From Comamonadaceae bacterium (GTDB lineage: Bacteria > Pseudomonadota > Gammaproteobacteria > Burkholderiales > Burkholderiaceae_C), in assembly GCA_021299875.1 (NCBI GenBank), contig JAJTEW010000003.1, positions 80,531 to 144,530 on the forward strand: DNA of 64,000 nt. Reading direction: 5' to 3'. The notes below the pieces were generated by a model, which saw nothing but the letters and a program-made list of their open reading frames with translations, made no database searches and was not told the DNA's origin. Below, in pieces: positions 36,215 to 46,791 of this stretch (within the stretch, counting starts at the first letter, position 1; each line of letters starts with the position of its first letter). Position numbers and translations under genes: made by a program.

Positions 36215-36745
36215 TCAGACGCGCTGCCAAGTACCCGTGGGCAGGCCCTCCAGGTTGTAGGGCCCCACGGCGGTTCGGATCAGGCGCAGCGTGGGCAGGC
36301 CCACGGCGGCGGTCATGCGGCGCACTTGGCGGTTGCGGCCTTCTCTGATGGTCAGTTCCAGCCACGCTGTGGGAATGCTCTGCCGTTCACGAATTGGCGG
36401 GTGGCGCGGCCAAAGGTCGGTAGGCGGGACCACTGCGCTGGCGCGGGCGGGCAGGGTGGGGCCGTCGTTCAGCGTCACGCCACTGGCCAAGGCGGTGAGC
36501 GCTTGGTCGCTCACCACGCCCTCCACCTGCACCAGATAGGTCTTTTCCATCTTGAAGCGTGGGTCGGCGATGCGGGCTTGCAAGGGACCCTCGTCGGTCA
36601 GCAGCAGCAAGCCTTCGCTGTCCGCGTCCAACCGACCCGCCACGTACACCTCGGGCAGGTCAATGTGGTCCTTGAGCCCACGCCAGCGTCCTTCGGGGGT
36701 GAACTGGCTGAGCACACCATAGGGCTTGTTGAAGCGGATCAGCAT
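36215..36745 (-). CDS. rluE: 23S rRNA pseudouridine(2457) synthase RluE
   Basis: The 176-residue protein lacks an S4 domain and starts LIRFNKPYGVLSQFTPEGRW, typical of RluE. The catalytic Asp is in VAGRLDADSEGLLLLTDEG, and the late motif is REGRNRQVRRMTAAVGLPTL. It is transcribed divergently from the SRAP homologue, with 36 bases between starts. Confidence 0.92.
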   Translation of the reverse strand: MLIRFNKPYGVLSQFTPEGRWRGLKDHIDLPEVYVAGRLDADSEGLLLLTDEGPLQARIADPRFKMEKTYLVQVEGVVSDQALTALASGVTLNDGPTLPARASAVVPPTDLWPRHPPIRERQSIPTAWLELTIREGRNRQVRRMTAAVGLPTLRLIRTAVGPYNLEGLPTGTWQRV

Positions 36746-36781
36746 GGGTTTGAGGGTATCAGGTCGGTTAGCATCCCCCGC

Positions 36782-37513
36782 ATGAGTACCCAGTATGAAT
36801 GCCTGAAAAGCGCCGACCTGTATGCCGAGGCCTTTGGCATCGATTCGCCTAAAACCCTGTTGGGCAAAGACGTCTGGCCGCGCCAGACGGGGTTCTTCAT
36901 CCGCAAATTTTTTCAGGCTTCTGAGCCAGTCGCTGTGTCCCCGTCGGAGCCCCCATCGCAGGCCTGTGCAGAGGAAGAGCCCATCGTTTCAGCACCTGCT
37001 AGCCCCGGGGTACTGGAATTGGCCCAAGGCCAGTATGGCTTGGTGCCCACATGGGTCAAATCGGCCTCAGACGCCAAGCTGCGGTCCACCAAGTTGGCCG
37101 TGACCCGCTATGAAACCATGAGCACGGCCACGGCCACGCGGGAGTCCTGGCTGAAAGGCCAGCGCTGCATCATCCCGATGCAAGCGTTTTTGGAAAACGA
37201 CTGGCGCAGTCGCAAAGCCGTGCCCACACGCATTGCAAGGGTGGACGGTCAACCCATGGGGGTGGCGGGGCTGTGGGAACGCTGGACCCAAGGCGATGAG
37301 GAAATCATCAGCTTCACCCTGCTCACGGTGAACGCCAACAGCCACGCCTTGATGAACCGCTATGGCCAAAACGGCAATGAAAAACGCATGCCCGCGATCT
37401 TGAACGAGGGCGCCTACAGCGCCTGGCTCAACGCCCCCATCGACAAAGCCCGTGAGTTCATGCGGGCCTACCCGGCCCACTTGCTGTTGGCCAATCCTGT
37501 GCAGAAAAAATAA
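36782..37513 (+). CDS. SRAP-fold protein lacking catalytic residues
   Basis: The 243-residue intact frame is clearly SRAP-like (QYGLVPTWVK, GLWERWTQGDEEIISFTLLT, NEKRMPAILNEGAYSAWL). However, the obligatory Cys2 is Ser (MSTQYE; one base from TGT to AGT). The Asn of the NARSET motif is Val107 (VTRYET), and the His before EKR is Gly195. Only Glu139 (FLEND) of the four active residues remains. A Pro/Glu-rich insert spans about residues 47-76. It should not form the abasic-site crosslink but may still bind DNA. The frame is undamaged, which suggests it is kept for some use. Confidence 0.85.
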   Translation: MSTQYECLKSADLYAEAFGIDSPKTLLGKDVWPRQTGFFIRKFFQASEPVAVSPSEPPSQACAEEEPIVSAPASPGVLELAQGQYGLVPTWVKSASDAKLRSTKLAVTRYETMSTATATRESWLKGQRCIIPMQAFLENDWRSRKAVPTRIARVDGQPMGVAGLWERWTQGDEEIISFTLLTVNANSHALMNRYGQNGNEKRMPAILNEGAYSAWLNAPIDKAREFMRAYPAHLLLANPVQKK

Positions 37514-37556
37514 GCGGTGCGGGGCTGGTCATCGCCATCCGACCTGACGTGCGGGC

Positions 37557-39005
37557 TCAGCCCAAGCGAGCCCGATGGCGTGCAATCTGCAGGCGCACTT
37601 GCGCGGGTGCTGTGCCGCCCAAGGTGTTGCGGGCATGGAGCGAGCCTTGCAGGCTGAGCGGACCGAACACATCCGCTTCGATGCGTCTGTCGAACTGTTG
37701 CAAGGTGGCCAGCGGCAGCTCTGACAAATCCACACCCAGACCTTGGGCGGTTTTGACGGCATGGGCCACCACTTCGTGCGCATCGCGAAAGGGCAGGCCT
37801 TTCTTGACCAAGTAGTCGGCGAGGTCGGTCGCGGTGGCGTAGCCTTTTTTCACAGCGGCTTCCATGGCGGCGGCGTTGACGTTGATGCCGCCTTCTTTTT
37901 GGCCGGTGACGGGGTTGATTTGTCCGCCCACCATTTCGCTGAAGATGCGCAGCGTGTCTTTGAGCGTGTCCACCGTGTCAAACAGCGGCTCTTTGTCTTC
38001 CTGGTTGTCCTTGTTGTAGGCCAAGGGCTGGCCCTTCATCAGGGTGATCAGGCCCATCAGGTGACCGACCACACGGCCGGTTTTGCCGCGTGCCAGTTCG
38101 GGTACGTCGGGGTTTTTCTTCTGCGGCATGATGGAACTGCCGGTGGTGAAGCGGTCGGCGATCTTCACAAAACCGAAGTTCTGGCTCATCCACAAAATCA
38201 ATTCTTCCGAGAAACGGCTGATGTGCACCATGCACAGCGAAGCTGCGGCGGTGAACTCGATGGCGAAGTCGCGGTCGCTCACGCCGTCCAAGCTGTTTTG
38301 GCACACCTGTGGCTGGCCGTGTTCATCGACCATGCCCAGTGAGCGGGCCACGCGTTCGCGGTCCAGTGGGTAAGTGGTGCCCGCCAAGGCGGCACTGCCC
38401 AGCGGCAGGCGGTTGGTGCGGCGGCGCACGTCGCGCATGCGCTCGGCATCGCGGCTGAACATTTCCACATAGGCCAGCAAATGGTGTGCAAAGCTCACCG
38501 GTTGGGCCACTTGCAGGTGGGTGAAGCCGGGCAGGATGACCTCGACGTTCTGCTCGGCCACATCCACCAGTGACTGTTGCAGGTCACCCAGCAAATCGAT
38601 GATCAGGTCCATCTCGCCGCGCAGCCACAAGCGCACATCGGTGGCCACTTGGTCATTGCGGCTGCGGCCGGTGTGCAGGCGCTTGCCCGCGTCGCCCACG
38701 AGTTGCGTCAGGCGCGCTTCGATGTTCAGGTGCACGTCTTCGAGATCGAGCTTCCACTCGAAAGCACCGGTTTCGATTTCCTGCGTGATCTGCGCCATGC
38801 CGCGCTGGATGTCGGCCAGGTCGCTGGCGCCAATGATCTGTTGCGCGGTCAGCATCTCGGCGTGGGCCAGGCTGCCGGTGATGTCGGCTTGCCATAGGCG
38901 TTTGTCAAAGAAGACGCTGGCGGTGTAACGCTTGACCAACTCGCTCATGGGTTCAGAAAAGAGCGCGGACCAGGCTTGGGATTTGGTGTCGAGTTGGTTT
39001 GTCAT
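37557..39005 (-). CDS. argH: Argininosuccinate lyase
   Basis: The 482-residue protein of the fumarase/aspartase superfamily carries the signature loop [12 protein letters not shown] with the catalytic Ser, plus [13 protein letters not shown] and [10 protein letters not shown]. It splits argininosuccinate to arginine and fumarate in arginine synthesis. Length and motifs are normal. It ends just past the SRAP-like gene, convergently. Confidence 0.97.
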   Translation of the reverse strand: MTNQLDTKSQAWSALFSEPMSELVKRYTASVFFDKRLWQADITGSLAHAEMLTAQQIIGASDLADIQRGMAQITQEIETGAFEWKLDLEDVHLNIEARLTQLVGDAGKRLHTGRSRNDQVATDVRLWLRGEMDLIIDLLGDLQQSLVDVAEQNVEVILPGFTHLQVAQPVSFAHHLLAYVEMFSRDAERMRDVRRRTNRLPLGSAALAGTTYPLDRERVARSLGMVDEHGQPQVCQNSLDGVSDRDFAIEFTAAASLCMVHISRFSEELILWMSQNFGFVKIADRFTTGSSIMPQKKNPDVPELARGKTGRVVGHLMGLITLMKGQPLAYNKDNQEDKEPLFDTVDTLKDTLRIFSEMVGGQINPVTGQKEGGINVNAAAMEAAVKKGYATATDLADYLVKKGLPFRDAHEVVAHAVKTAQGLGVDLSELPLATLQQFDRRIEADVFGPLSLQGSLHARNTLGGTAPAQVRLQIARHRARLG

Positions 39006-39066
39006 AGGTCTGGGATTTTATCGGGCGGGCAGTCGCCACCCGAAAACCGATGGCGAACCCCTGTGT

Positions 39067-39369
39067 TCAACCCGTGTGGCGAAGCCCCGCCGCGGTCCCG
39101 TTGATTGAGAAGCCAATGCCGCGCTGCACCCGTTCGTCGGCCAAGCCGGCGTGGTCGTGGCGGACCAGCTCGACTTGCAGGTGATGCAGCGGGTCAATGC
39201 AGGGAAAGCAGTGGCGGATCGCGCGATCGAGCGCCGGGTCGCTGGGCAAGCGGTCCAACAAGAGAATGGCTTCGACCAGGGGCCGCTCGCTGCCTTGGTT
39301 TTCGCTTTTGGGGGTGGCGTGGGTCTTGGCATGCGGGGGCATGGGGAGCAATGAGGCGACCTGTTTCAT
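39067..39369 (-). pseudogene. ppc: Probable relic of PEP carboxylase gene (ppc), internally deleted
   Basis: The 100-residue frame ends [21 protein letters not shown] (shown in part: [11 protein letters not shown]), which matches the invariant end of PEP carboxylase (GIAAGLRNTG). Just before lies [20 protein letters not shown], like the enzyme's ALQRSIRLRNPYIDPLNxLQ. The first part, [14 protein letters not shown], resembles the N-terminal DxPLxEDIRLLGRxL of betaproteobacterial PEP carboxylases, so the frame could be the two ends joined by a deletion of most of the roughly 900-codon gene. Its place between argH and hemC fits where ppc often lies in related genomes. It cannot be a functional carboxylase; whether the peptide is still made is unknown. 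Confidence 0.7.
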
Positions 39370-39511
39370 GGGGGGGATCAAAAAAGCTGACCTGAAAGGG
39401 CTTTGGAACGGTGTCAATTTCCCTTGACGTCATGCTAGCATTGCTCGAAGAGACAATTTGACCCTTTGATTTCATTGTGATGCGATCAAAATTTTTTTCA
39501 GAAAGCCCGCT

Positions 39512-40429
39512 GTGACCGAGCCGAAACAACCCCACATCGTCATCGCCACCCGTGAGAGCCGTTTGGCTTTGTGGCAAGCCGAACACGTCAAATCCTTGCT
39601 TGAGGGGCTGGGCTGCACGGTCAAATTGCTGGGCATGACGACCCAAGGCGACCAGATTTTGGACCGCAGCCTGTCCAAGGTTGGCGGCAAGGGCTTGTTC
39701 GTCAAAGAGCTGGAGGTGGCGCTGCAAGAGGGCCAGGCGGACATCGCGGTGCACTCGCTCAAAGATGTGCCCATGGACATGCCCGAGGGCTTTGAGCTGG
39801 CCTGCGTGATGGAACGCGAAGACCCGCGGGATGCTTGGGTGTCGTCGCAATACGCCCGTCTGGAAGACTTGCCGCCGGGCGCTGTGGTGGGCACATCGAG
39901 CCTGCGCCGCACGGTGCTGCTGCGGGCCTTGCGACCCGATTTGAAGATCGAGCCGCTGCGCGGCAACTTGGACACGCGCCTGCGCAAGCTCGACGAGGGC
40001 CAGTACGCGGGCATTGTGCTGGCGGCGGCGGGCCTCAAGCGTCTGGAGATGAGCGCGCGAATTCGCCACATTTTTGAAACCGATCAAATGTTGCCCGCCG
40101 CAGGCCAGGGCGCTTTGGGCATTGAAATCCGCAGTGACCGGGCCGATTTGCGCGCCCTGCTGGCGCAGCTGGCCGACGCCCCCTCGTGGCGGCGCGTGGC
40201 AGCTGAGCGGGCGGTGAGCCGGGCCATGGGCGGCAGTTGCTCCATGCCCTTGGCCGCGCACGCCACCATTGAGGGCGGTGTCCTCAAGCTGCAAGCTGCT
40301 TGGGGTGATCCGGAGGGCGCGACCACCTTGGTCACAGCCGACGCGCACGCCAGCACCGATGGCCTGCAGGCGGCGGAGGCTTTGGGCCTGAGTGTGGCGC
40401 AAGCTTTGCGCGACGGTGGAGCGCATTGA
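39512..40429 (+). CDS. hemC: Porphobilinogen deaminase (hydroxymethylbilane synthase)
   Basis: The 305-residue enzyme polymerises four porphobilinogens to hydroxymethylbilane. Seen: [49 protein letters not shown], and the cofactor-anchoring Cys in GGSCSMPLA. It starts with GTG, there being no suitable ATG upstream in frame. It heads the hemC-hemD-hemX-hemY operon, divergent from the ppc relic. Confidence 0.97.
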   Translation: MTEPKQPHIVIATRESRLALWQAEHVKSLLEGLGCTVKLLGMTTQGDQILDRSLSKVGGKGLFVKELEVALQEGQADIAVHSLKDVPMDMPEGFELACVMEREDPRDAWVSSQYARLEDLPPGAVVGTSSLRRTVLLRALRPDLKIEPLRGNLDTRLRKLDEGQYAGIVLAAAGLKRLEMSARIRHIFETDQMLPAAGQGALGIEIRSDRADLRALLAQLADAPSWRRVAAERAVSRAMGGSCSMPLAAHATIEGGVLKLQAAWGDPEGATTLVTADAHASTDGLQAAEALGLSVAQALRDGGAH

Positions 40430-40444
40430 GGCCGGGCAGCTGAC

Positions 40445-41293
40445 ATGGCGCTGGCGCCCTCGACCCATTTGGCAGATGCCCATCGGGTGATTGTCACCCG
40501 CTCCGAGCGTGAAGCGCAAGCCTGGGCCCATGCTTTGCAAGCCTTGGGTGTGCCCAGTGAATCGCTGCCCTTGATTGAAATTGCCGGTTTGCAAGACCCA
40601 TCGCCCTTGGCGAGCGCATGGCAAGCCGTGCCCCAATACTTGGCGGTGATGTTCGTCAGTGCCAATGCCGTGCGTCACTTCATGGCCGCGCGACCGGCGG
40701 GCGCGCCGCTTCAACCATGCCGAGCGTGGTCAACCGGGCCGGGCACCCGGGCGGCTTTGCTGGCCGAGGGCTGGCCGGCCGAGTTGATCGACTCGCCCGA
40801 CGAGACCGCGCCGCAATTTGACTCGGAAGCCTTGTGGGCCTTGGTGGCCCCACGCGTGATCGATGCCAGCCCAACCATTGGCTCGGCAGACGCCAAGACC
40901 GCTGAGCAGGCTCAACCCGTGGTGTTGATCGTGCGCGGTGCCGATGCACATGGCCAGTTGGCTGGGCGTGACTGGCTGGCCTTGCAGATGGAATCTGCGG
41001 GCATCCAGGTGCTGCAGACGGTGGCATATGTGCGCCGTGCTCCCCGACTGAGCGCGGTGCAACAAAGCCGTGCAAGACAAGCCATGAGCGACGGCAGTCG
41101 GTGGTTGTTCAGCAGTTCAGAGGCTGCGCTGCACCTGCTGCAGGCTTGCCCGGATTTGAATCTGGATCGGGCCAAAGCTTTGGCCACCCACCCCCGCATT
41201 GCCCTCAGATTGAAGCAATCGGGCTGGTCGTGTGTCGATTTGGTCCCTGCAGGGCTGAAGGCCCAAGCGCAGTCTATAAAATCACTGGCATGA
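40445..41293 (+). CDS. hemD: Uroporphyrinogen-III synthase
   Basis: The 282-residue protein has the poorly conserved but recognisable HemD pattern: VIVTRSEREAQAWAHAL, VMFVSANAVRHFM, VLIVRGADAHGQL, and FSSSEAALHLL. It closes and inverts ring D of hydroxymethylbilane. It starts 15 bases after hemC and overlaps the next gene by four bases. Confidence 0.93.
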   Translation: MALAPSTHLADAHRVIVTRSEREAQAWAHALQALGVPSESLPLIEIAGLQDPSPLASAWQAVPQYLAVMFVSANAVRHFMAARPAGAPLQPCRAWSTGPGTRAALLAEGWPAELIDSPDETAPQFDSEALWALVAPRVIDASPTIGSADAKTAEQAQPVVLIVRGADAHGQLAGRDWLALQMESAGIQVLQTVAYVRRAPRLSAVQQSRARQAMSDGSRWLFSSSEAALHLLQACPDLNLDRAKALATHPRIALRLKQSGWSCVDLVPAGLKAQAQSIKSLA

Positions 41294-42348
41294 CACCCCC
41301 CACAGCAGACCTTCCAGACGCTCATCCCACCGGCGAGCCGCTTGTTTCGGGCGTATCCACCGTGCAGCGCTCTGGTTGGGTCGTGTTTTTGCTGGGCACT
41401 TTGGCCTTGCTGGCCTTGTTGTCCTCTGTTTTCTTGTGGCAAAAACTCTCACGCATTCAAGAGCAGTTGGCCCGTCAGAGTGCCGACTCTGGGGTCCAGG
41501 CCTTGGAGGCCAAGACATGGGCCAAACAAGCCCAAGAAACCGTGAAAGACAGCGCGGCCAGAGTCGCGCTCTTGGAAGCACGTTTGGCCGAAGTGGCCTT
41601 GCAGCGCGCCCAATTGGAAGACCTGATGCAAAGCCTGTCGCGGTCTCGCGACGAGAATTTGTTGGTCGACATCGAGTCGGCACTGCGCATCGCCCAGCAG
41701 CAAGCGCTGATGTCCGGCAGCACAGAGCCCTTGGTCGCTGCGTTGCAGTCGGCTCAAAAGCGGGTGCAGCGCACAGCGCAACCGCGCTTGATGCCCTTGG
41801 CCCGCACTTTGGAGAAAGATCTGGAGCGAATCAACAGCCTGCCAGGTTTTGACTTGCCGGGCTTGATGCTCAAGCTCGACGAAGGGGTCGCTTTGGTTGA
41901 TGGTCTGGTGCTGGCCAACGCTGCCACGTCCCAGCAAAGTCGACTGAGCCAACAGACCGAACCCATGGCCAATGCCTCGCCGATGTCTTGGTGGATGGCC
42001 GGTTTGACCCGAATGGGTGACGAGTTCAAGAGTTTGCTGCGGGTCAGTCGGATTGACGCACCGGAGGCCGCCTTGCTGTCGCCAGAGCAAGCTTTTTTCG
42101 TGCGTGAAAACCTCAAGCTCAAGTTGCTCAATGCCCGCTTGGGTCTGCTGGCGCGTCAGAAAGATGGTGTGCGTGCCGACCTCCATGCATCGGCGATTTT
42201 GGTTCGGCGCTATGCCGAGCCCCAATCGCGTCGCACCCTCCAGTTGTTGCAGTTGTTGGAGCAAACCACGGAACAAGTGCGAACAGCCGAGGTGCCCCGC
42301 ATCGAGGCCTCTTTGACAGCCCTCAGCACCGCTGCGGCTGGAAGGTAA
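41290..42348 (+). CDS. hemX: HemX-like membrane-anchored protein
   Basis: A 352-residue protein with a cytoplasmic Pro-rich N-terminus and one membrane helix (WVVFLLGTLALLALLSSVFL, about residues 31-50). A coiled coil (LSRIQEQLARQ onward) and a helical domain follow. It matches the HemX family (once labelled uroporphyrinogen-III methyltransferase), but no methylase motif is present; it is probably a scaffold for haem synthesis. Start ATG overlaps the hemD stop. Confidence 0.88.
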   Translation: MTPPTADLPDAHPTGEPLVSGVSTVQRSGWVVFLLGTLALLALLSSVFLWQKLSRIQEQLARQSADSGVQALEAKTWAKQAQETVKDSAARVALLEARLAEVALQRAQLEDLMQSLSRSRDENLLVDIESALRIAQQQALMSGSTEPLVAALQSAQKRVQRTAQPRLMPLARTLEKDLERINSLPGFDLPGLMLKLDEGVALVDGLVLANAATSQQSRLSQQTEPMANASPMSWWMAGLTRMGDEFKSLLRVSRIDAPEAALLSPEQAFFVRENLKLKLLNARLGLLARQKDGVRADLHASAILVRRYAEPQSRRTLQLLQLLEQTTEQVRTAEVPRIEASLTALSTAAAGR

Positions 42349-42354
42349 ATCAGC

Positions 42355-43650
42355 ATGCGTGCAGCTTTGTGGCTCATCATTTTGTTCGCCTTGGCTGCGG
42401 CTGGCGCTTGGCTTGCAGGCAACAACCAGGGCACGGTAAGTTTGTTTCTTTACCCGCACAGGGTAGACATCTCTTTGAACCTGGCTTTTTTGATGGTTTT
42501 TTCGGTGGTTTTGGTGGTGATTTTGGCCCAGCGTGCCCTGGAGGCTTTTCTCTCATTGCCCCAAAAGGCCCAGCGCTGGCGCTTGCAACAAAAAGAAAGG
42601 GCCAGCCACGCCGCATTGCTCGACGCGATCGGTCACTTCATGGCGGGTCGATTTTTGCGGGCCCGCAAGTCGGCCGAGCAAACTTTGAACAAAGAGGCTT
42701 TGCTGGCGGCTGCAGGCGTTCAGTTGGAGCATGCCACCGCATTGCGGACGTTGGCACACATCATGGCCGCCGAGGCCAGCCATGCCCTGCAAGACAAAGT
42801 GCAGCGACAACAGCATCTGGAAATGGCCTTGGCCCAAGTCACCCACAGCCCGGGCGGCGAGGGTCAAACTTTGCTGGAAGGCTCTTTGTTGCGATCGGCA
42901 CGCTGGTTGTTGGACGACCGGGATGCCGCTGGCAGTTTGGAACAACTCAAAGCATTGCCCAATGCCGCCAGTCGGCGCATGGTGGCCATGCGTCTGCAGC
43001 TCAAGGCCTCGCGCTTGGCAGGACAAGCTGGCCAAGCGCTGGAGACCGCCACATTGTTGGCCAAGCACAAGGCGTTTTCGCGAGCCGCTGCCGAAAGTTT
43101 GATGTCTCGCTTGGTCTTGGAATTGATTTCGCACACGCATGACGCCGATGCCTTGCAGCGCACTTGGCTGCGCTTGACCCCAGCGCAGCGCTTGATGCCC
43201 GAGATCGCGTCAGAAGCGGTTTTGCGTTGGTTGAAATTGGGGGGTGCCCCTGCCACTGCCCGTTCTTGGTTGCAGGACTTTTGGTTGCCTATGCAGTCGG
43301 CGCGTTCGAATTGGTCGCCTGATCAGTTCCACAGGGTGGTGCAAGCCTTTGATGCCTGCTTGCCCGGTGTCGATGCCGCAGACGCATTGGACTGGCTTTC
43401 TCGCCTGGAGACTGCGCAGCAGGCCCAGCCCAGATCCGCCCATTTGCAATACTTGACGGGCATGCTTTGCCTGCGACACCGACTCTGGGGCAAAGCCCAA
43501 GGCCTGTTGAGTCAAGCCACGAAGACGCTGCAAAGCCCAGTGCTCAAGCGAAACGCCTGGATGGCTTTGGCCGAACTTGCCGAACAACGCCAAGACGCAG
43601 CCGAGGCCACAGCCGCTTGGAAACAAGCCGCCCAGTGCGCAGAACATTGA
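42355..43650 (+). CDS. hemY: HemY-like membrane protein with TPR repeats
   Basis: The 431-residue protein begins with two membrane helices (LWLIILFALAAAGAWLAG; LAFLMVFSVVLVVILAQRAL) and continues with helical repeats of TPR type, as in HemY of the hemCDXY operon. It is not the Gram-positive protoporphyrinogen oxidase of the same name. Its biochemical role is not settled. It ends at a bidirectional terminator. Confidence 0.9.
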   Translation: MRAALWLIILFALAAAGAWLAGNNQGTVSLFLYPHRVDISLNLAFLMVFSVVLVVILAQRALEAFLSLPQKAQRWRLQQKERASHAALLDAIGHFMAGRFLRARKSAEQTLNKEALLAAAGVQLEHATALRTLAHIMAAEASHALQDKVQRQQHLEMALAQVTHSPGGEGQTLLEGSLLRSARWLLDDRDAAGSLEQLKALPNAASRRMVAMRLQLKASRLAGQAGQALETATLLAKHKAFSRAAAESLMSRLVLELISHTHDADALQRTWLRLTPAQRLMPEIASEAVLRWLKLGGAPATARSWLQDFWLPMQSARSNWSPDQFHRVVQAFDACLPGVDAADALDWLSRLETAQQAQPRSAHLQYLTGMLCLRHRLWGKAQGLLSQATKTLQSPVLKRNAWMALAELAEQRQDAAEATAAWKQAAQCAEH

Positions 43651-43706
43651 TGGGGCATCTCCACGCCGAACGTGCGTGCTGCCTGAAGTGTTGGTAAAGG
43701 GAACCG

Positions 43707-43745
43707 CCACAAAAAAACGGGCCATTCAGGCCCGGTTTTTTGTGG
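43707..43745. terminator. Bidirectional intrinsic terminator (hemY / rne)
   Basis: A GC core (CGGGCC-ATTCA-GGCCCG) is flanked by seven A on one side and six T on the other within a nearly perfect inverted repeat, so it can end both the hemY transcript and the convergent rne transcript. Confidence 0.92.
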
Positions 43746-43767
43746 GGTCAGAACACCTGTAAAGTGA

Positions 43768-46700
43768 TCAGAAGGGCACCTTCAAGGTGTTCAGGTCTTT
43801 GCGAGTTTCCACCAAGACCAAGGGGCCTTCATCGAGCACTAAGGCAGGAGGACGCTCGCGAGGCACACGTACCGGTTTGGGCTCTGCGGCGATGGCCGCT
43901 TGAACGGCCGCCACTTTGGCGGTGTCAGAGTTGACCCAAACCAAACCAGACGATTGGGCCATTTGAGCCAAGCTGTCGATGGGCAGATCGAAGCGGCTGA
44001 CGGTTGGCAGTCCCTTTGCGGGGGCTGCTGGCGTCGTGGCTTCGGTTGGCGCAGGGGCCACGGTCATGGCTGACGCAACAGGTATGGCCGTCACAGATGC
44101 CAAGACGGGTGCAGGCGTTTTGGCGGGCATTTCCGCTGCCACCGCTGCAGCGGGTGCAACTGCTCTGACCATCGGTGCAGCTTCGGGCATCACTTGAGTT
44201 GCTGGGTCCGGTGCTGAAGTCGAAGGTGCTGACGCAGCTGAAGCTTGTGCACGTTCAAAGTAAGAGCGGCCAGCTGGCCGTTCTTCGGCTTGTGCAGGTG
44301 CTGGCGTGTCTGTCGTGAGCGCAGCAGCCTCGGCTTGGCCGTCTTCAGGGCCATTGTCTTGACGCGTTTCAGCATGGCGTTCGCGGCGGTCACGGCCGTA
44401 ACGGTCACGCGAACGACGCTCACGGCGTTCTCCGGTGTTTTCGGTGCTGTTGGTGCCTTCGGCCGATGGGTTGCCTTCCAAGGCATCCGCTGTGTTGGCC
44501 GCTGCGTCGGAGCCATTCAGTTCAGTGGCAGGTGCATCGGCTTGGCGACGCTCGCCCCGTTCACGACGACCTTCACCGCCACGTTCACCGCGTTCACGGC
44601 GACCTTCGCGTGGTGCACGTTCTTGGCGCACTTCGGTGCCATCGGCGTTGAGCTCTGGTGGCGCGTCAGCTCGGGTTCCGGCGCGCACGTCGGTGCGCGC
44701 TTCGCCGCGGTTTTCACCCGAGGCTTCAGATCGGCCATCGCGACGGCCCTCGCGTGCGGGGCGCTCACCGCGTTCCGTGCGCTCGCTGCGTTCGGTGCGT
44801 TCACCGCGTGCGGGTCTTGCTTCGCTTTCGCGGCCTTCGATGCGTCCTTCGCCACGGCGACCACCTTCGCGGGGTGCCCGGACCTCGCCATTGGCAGCTT
44901 CGCTGCGCTCACCACGGCGACCGTCTCGTCCACCGCGGCGGCCATCGCCACGGTTGCCGTCGCGCCCCCCTTCACGCCCACCATCACGGCGAGCATCGCG
45001 TGCCTTGTCGTCTTTTTTGTCTGCGGTTGCGGGTGCAGACTCAGAAGACGGGCCGCTGAACAAGTTTTTCAACCAACCAAAGAAACCACCGCTGGCAGGT
45101 GCAGTAGGCACTGCGACCGGAGCGGGTGCGGGCATTTTGGCGGTGGATTTGGGCGCTGGGGCCTCTGCCTTGACCGGCGCCACAGGTGCGGGCGCATCGG
45201 GCAACACGCCCTTGATCACGGGTGTTTGCTTGTTGGTGGGCTCTTGTGAGCGACGCGTCACGGTGGTGGTGTCTTCGATCTCTTCGGCCATCTTGTAGCT
45301 GGCTTCGATGCGGTCCAAGCGTGGGTCGTCGTGTTTCAAACGTTCCAGTTTGTAGTGCGGCGTCTCCAGCGACTTGTTGGGCACCAGCAGCACATTGATG
45401 CGTTGCTGCAACTCGATCTTGGCGATCTCGGAGCGCTTTTCGTTGAGCAGGAAAGACGCCACTTCGACGGGCACTTGCGCGTGCACAGCCGCGCTGTTGT
45501 CCTTCATCGATTCTTCCTGGATGATGCGCAAAATCTGCAGCGCCGAGCTTTCGGTGTCGCGGATGTGGCCAGCCCCGCCACAACGTGGGCAAGGGATCGA
45601 GGCACCTTCGCTCAATGCGGGTTTGAGGCGCTGGCGACTCATCTCGAGCAGGCCGAATTTGCTGATTGAGCCGAACTGCACGCGGGCACGGTCCTGGCGC
45701 AGGGCATCGCGCAAGCGGTTTTCCACTTCGCGGCGGTTTTTAGCCTCTTCCATGTCGATGAAGTCAATCACGATCAAACCGCCCAGGTCGCGCAGGCGCA
45801 TCTGGCGGGCCACTTCGTCGGCGGCTTCCAGGTTGGTGCGGGTGGCGGTTTCTTCAATGTCACCGCCCTTGATGGCGCGGGCCGAGTTCACGTCCACCGA
45901 GACCAAGGCTTCGGTGTGGTCGATCACGATGGCGCCGCCAGATGGCAACTGCACCGTGCGGGCGTAGGCCGATTCGATCTGGTGCTCGATCTGGAAGCGG
46001 CTGAACAGGGGCGCGTCGTCACGGTAGCGCTTCACGCGGGGCGCGAATTCGGGCATGACATGGCTCATGAACTGCTGAGCCTGGTCGTAGATGTCGTCGG
46101 TGTCGATCAGGATGTCGCCGATGTCGTTGTTGAAATAGTCACGAATCGCGCGAATGACGAGCGAGGATTCCTGGTAAATCAGGAAAGCGCCTTTGCCTTG
46201 TGTGGCGCCGTCAATGGCTGTCCAAAGCTTGAGCAGGTAGTTCAGGTCCCACTGCAATTCGGGGGCAGAGCGGCCAATACCTGCGGTGCGGGCGATGATG
46301 GACATGCCTTTGGGGTATTCCAGTTGGTCCATCGCCTCTTTGAGCTCGGCCCGGTCGTCGCCCTCGATGCGGCGGCTGACACCGCCACCGCGTGGGTTGT
46401 TGGGCATGAGCACCACGTAACGGCCAGCCAGGCTGACGAAGGTGGTCAGGGCGGCGCCTTTGTTGCCGCGCTCTTCCTTTTCGACTTGCACCAAGAGCGA
46501 CTGCCCCTCTTTGATGACGTCTTGGATGCGGGCTTGGCTGACGGCTACACCTTCAGCAAAGTATTGGCGCGAAATTTCCTTGAAGGGCAAAAAGCCGTGG
46601 CGGTCTTCGCCGTAGTCCACGAAGCAGGCTTCGAGTGAGGGCTCGACGCGCGTGACAATGGCTTTGTAAATATTGCCCTTGCGTTGCTCGCGGCCTTCAA

Positions 46701-46791
46701 TTTCGATTTCGTAGTCCAGGAGCTTTTGCCCGTCGACGATGGCCAAGCGGCGCTCTTCAGCTTGCGTGGCATTGATCAGCATCCGTTTCAT
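43768..46791 (-). CDS. rne: Ribonuclease E
   Basis: This 1007-residue endoribonuclease starts [20 protein letters not shown]. An S1 domain (about residues 37-120, [20 protein letters not shown]) is followed by the DNase-I-like catalytic part with [13 protein letters not shown] and [10 protein letters not shown], and the zinc-link CPRCGGAG with Cys401 and Cys404. The C-terminal half is disordered: an Arg/Glu/Gly-rich tract (about residues 600-780) and an Ala/Pro-rich tract, ending in a conserved-looking tail ([11 protein letters not shown]). It should cut 5'-monophosphorylated AU-rich RNA and scaffold a degradosome. A 587-base leader region precedes it. Confidence 0.96.
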   Translation of the reverse strand: MKRMLINATQAEERRLAIVDGQKLLDYEIEIEGREQRKGNIYKAIVTRVEPSLEACFVDYGEDRHGFLPFKEISRQYFAEGVAVSQARIQDVIKEGQSLLVQVEKEERGNKGAALTTFVSLAGRYVVLMPNNPRGGGVSRRIEGDDRAELKEAMDQLEYPKGMSIIARTAGIGRSAPELQWDLNYLLKLWTAIDGATQGKGAFLIYQESSLVIRAIRDYFNNDIGDILIDTDDIYDQAQQFMSHVMPEFAPRVKRYRDDAPLFSRFQIEHQIESAYARTVQLPSGGAIVIDHTEALVSVDVNSARAIKGGDIEETATRTNLEAADEVARQMRLRDLGGLIVIDFIDMEEAKNRREVENRLRDALRQDRARVQFGSISKFGLLEMSRQRLKPALSEGASIPCPRCGGAGHIRDTESSALQILRIIQEESMKDNSAAVHAQVPVEVASFLLNEKRSEIAKIELQQRINVLLVPNKSLETPHYKLERLKHDDPRLDRIEASYKMAEEIEDTTTVTRRSQEPTNKQTPVIKGVLPDAPAPVAPVKAEAPAPKSTAKMPAPAPVAVPTAPASGGFFGWLKNLFSGPSSESAPATADKKDDKARDARRDGGREGGRDGNRGDGRRGGRDGRRGERSEAANGEVRAPREGGRRGEGRIEGRESEARPARGERTERSERTERGERPAREGRRDGRSEASGENRGEARTDVRAGTRADAPPELNADGTEVRQERAPREGRRERGERGGEGRRERGERRQADAPATELNGSDAAANTADALEGNPSAEGTNSTENTGERRERRSRDRYGRDRRERHAETRQDNGPEDGQAEAAALTTDTPAPAQAEERPAGRSYFERAQASAASAPSTSAPDPATQVMPEAAPMVRAVAPAAAVAAEMPAKTPAPVLASVTAIPVASAMTVAPAPTEATTPAAPAKGLPTVSRFDLPIDSLAQMAQSSGLVWVNSDTAKVAAVQAAIAAEPKPVRVPRERPPALVLDEGPLVLVETRKDLNTLKVPF

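Noticed and set aside
39194..40714. 506-codon minus-strand frame across hemC
   Set aside because: Antisense shadow of hemC and hemD start.
44245..45298. Two long plus-strand frames opposite the RNase E C-terminal region
   Set aside because: Arise from the low-complexity Arg/Glu/Gly repeats of rne; products are Arg/Ser/Pro repeats without domains.
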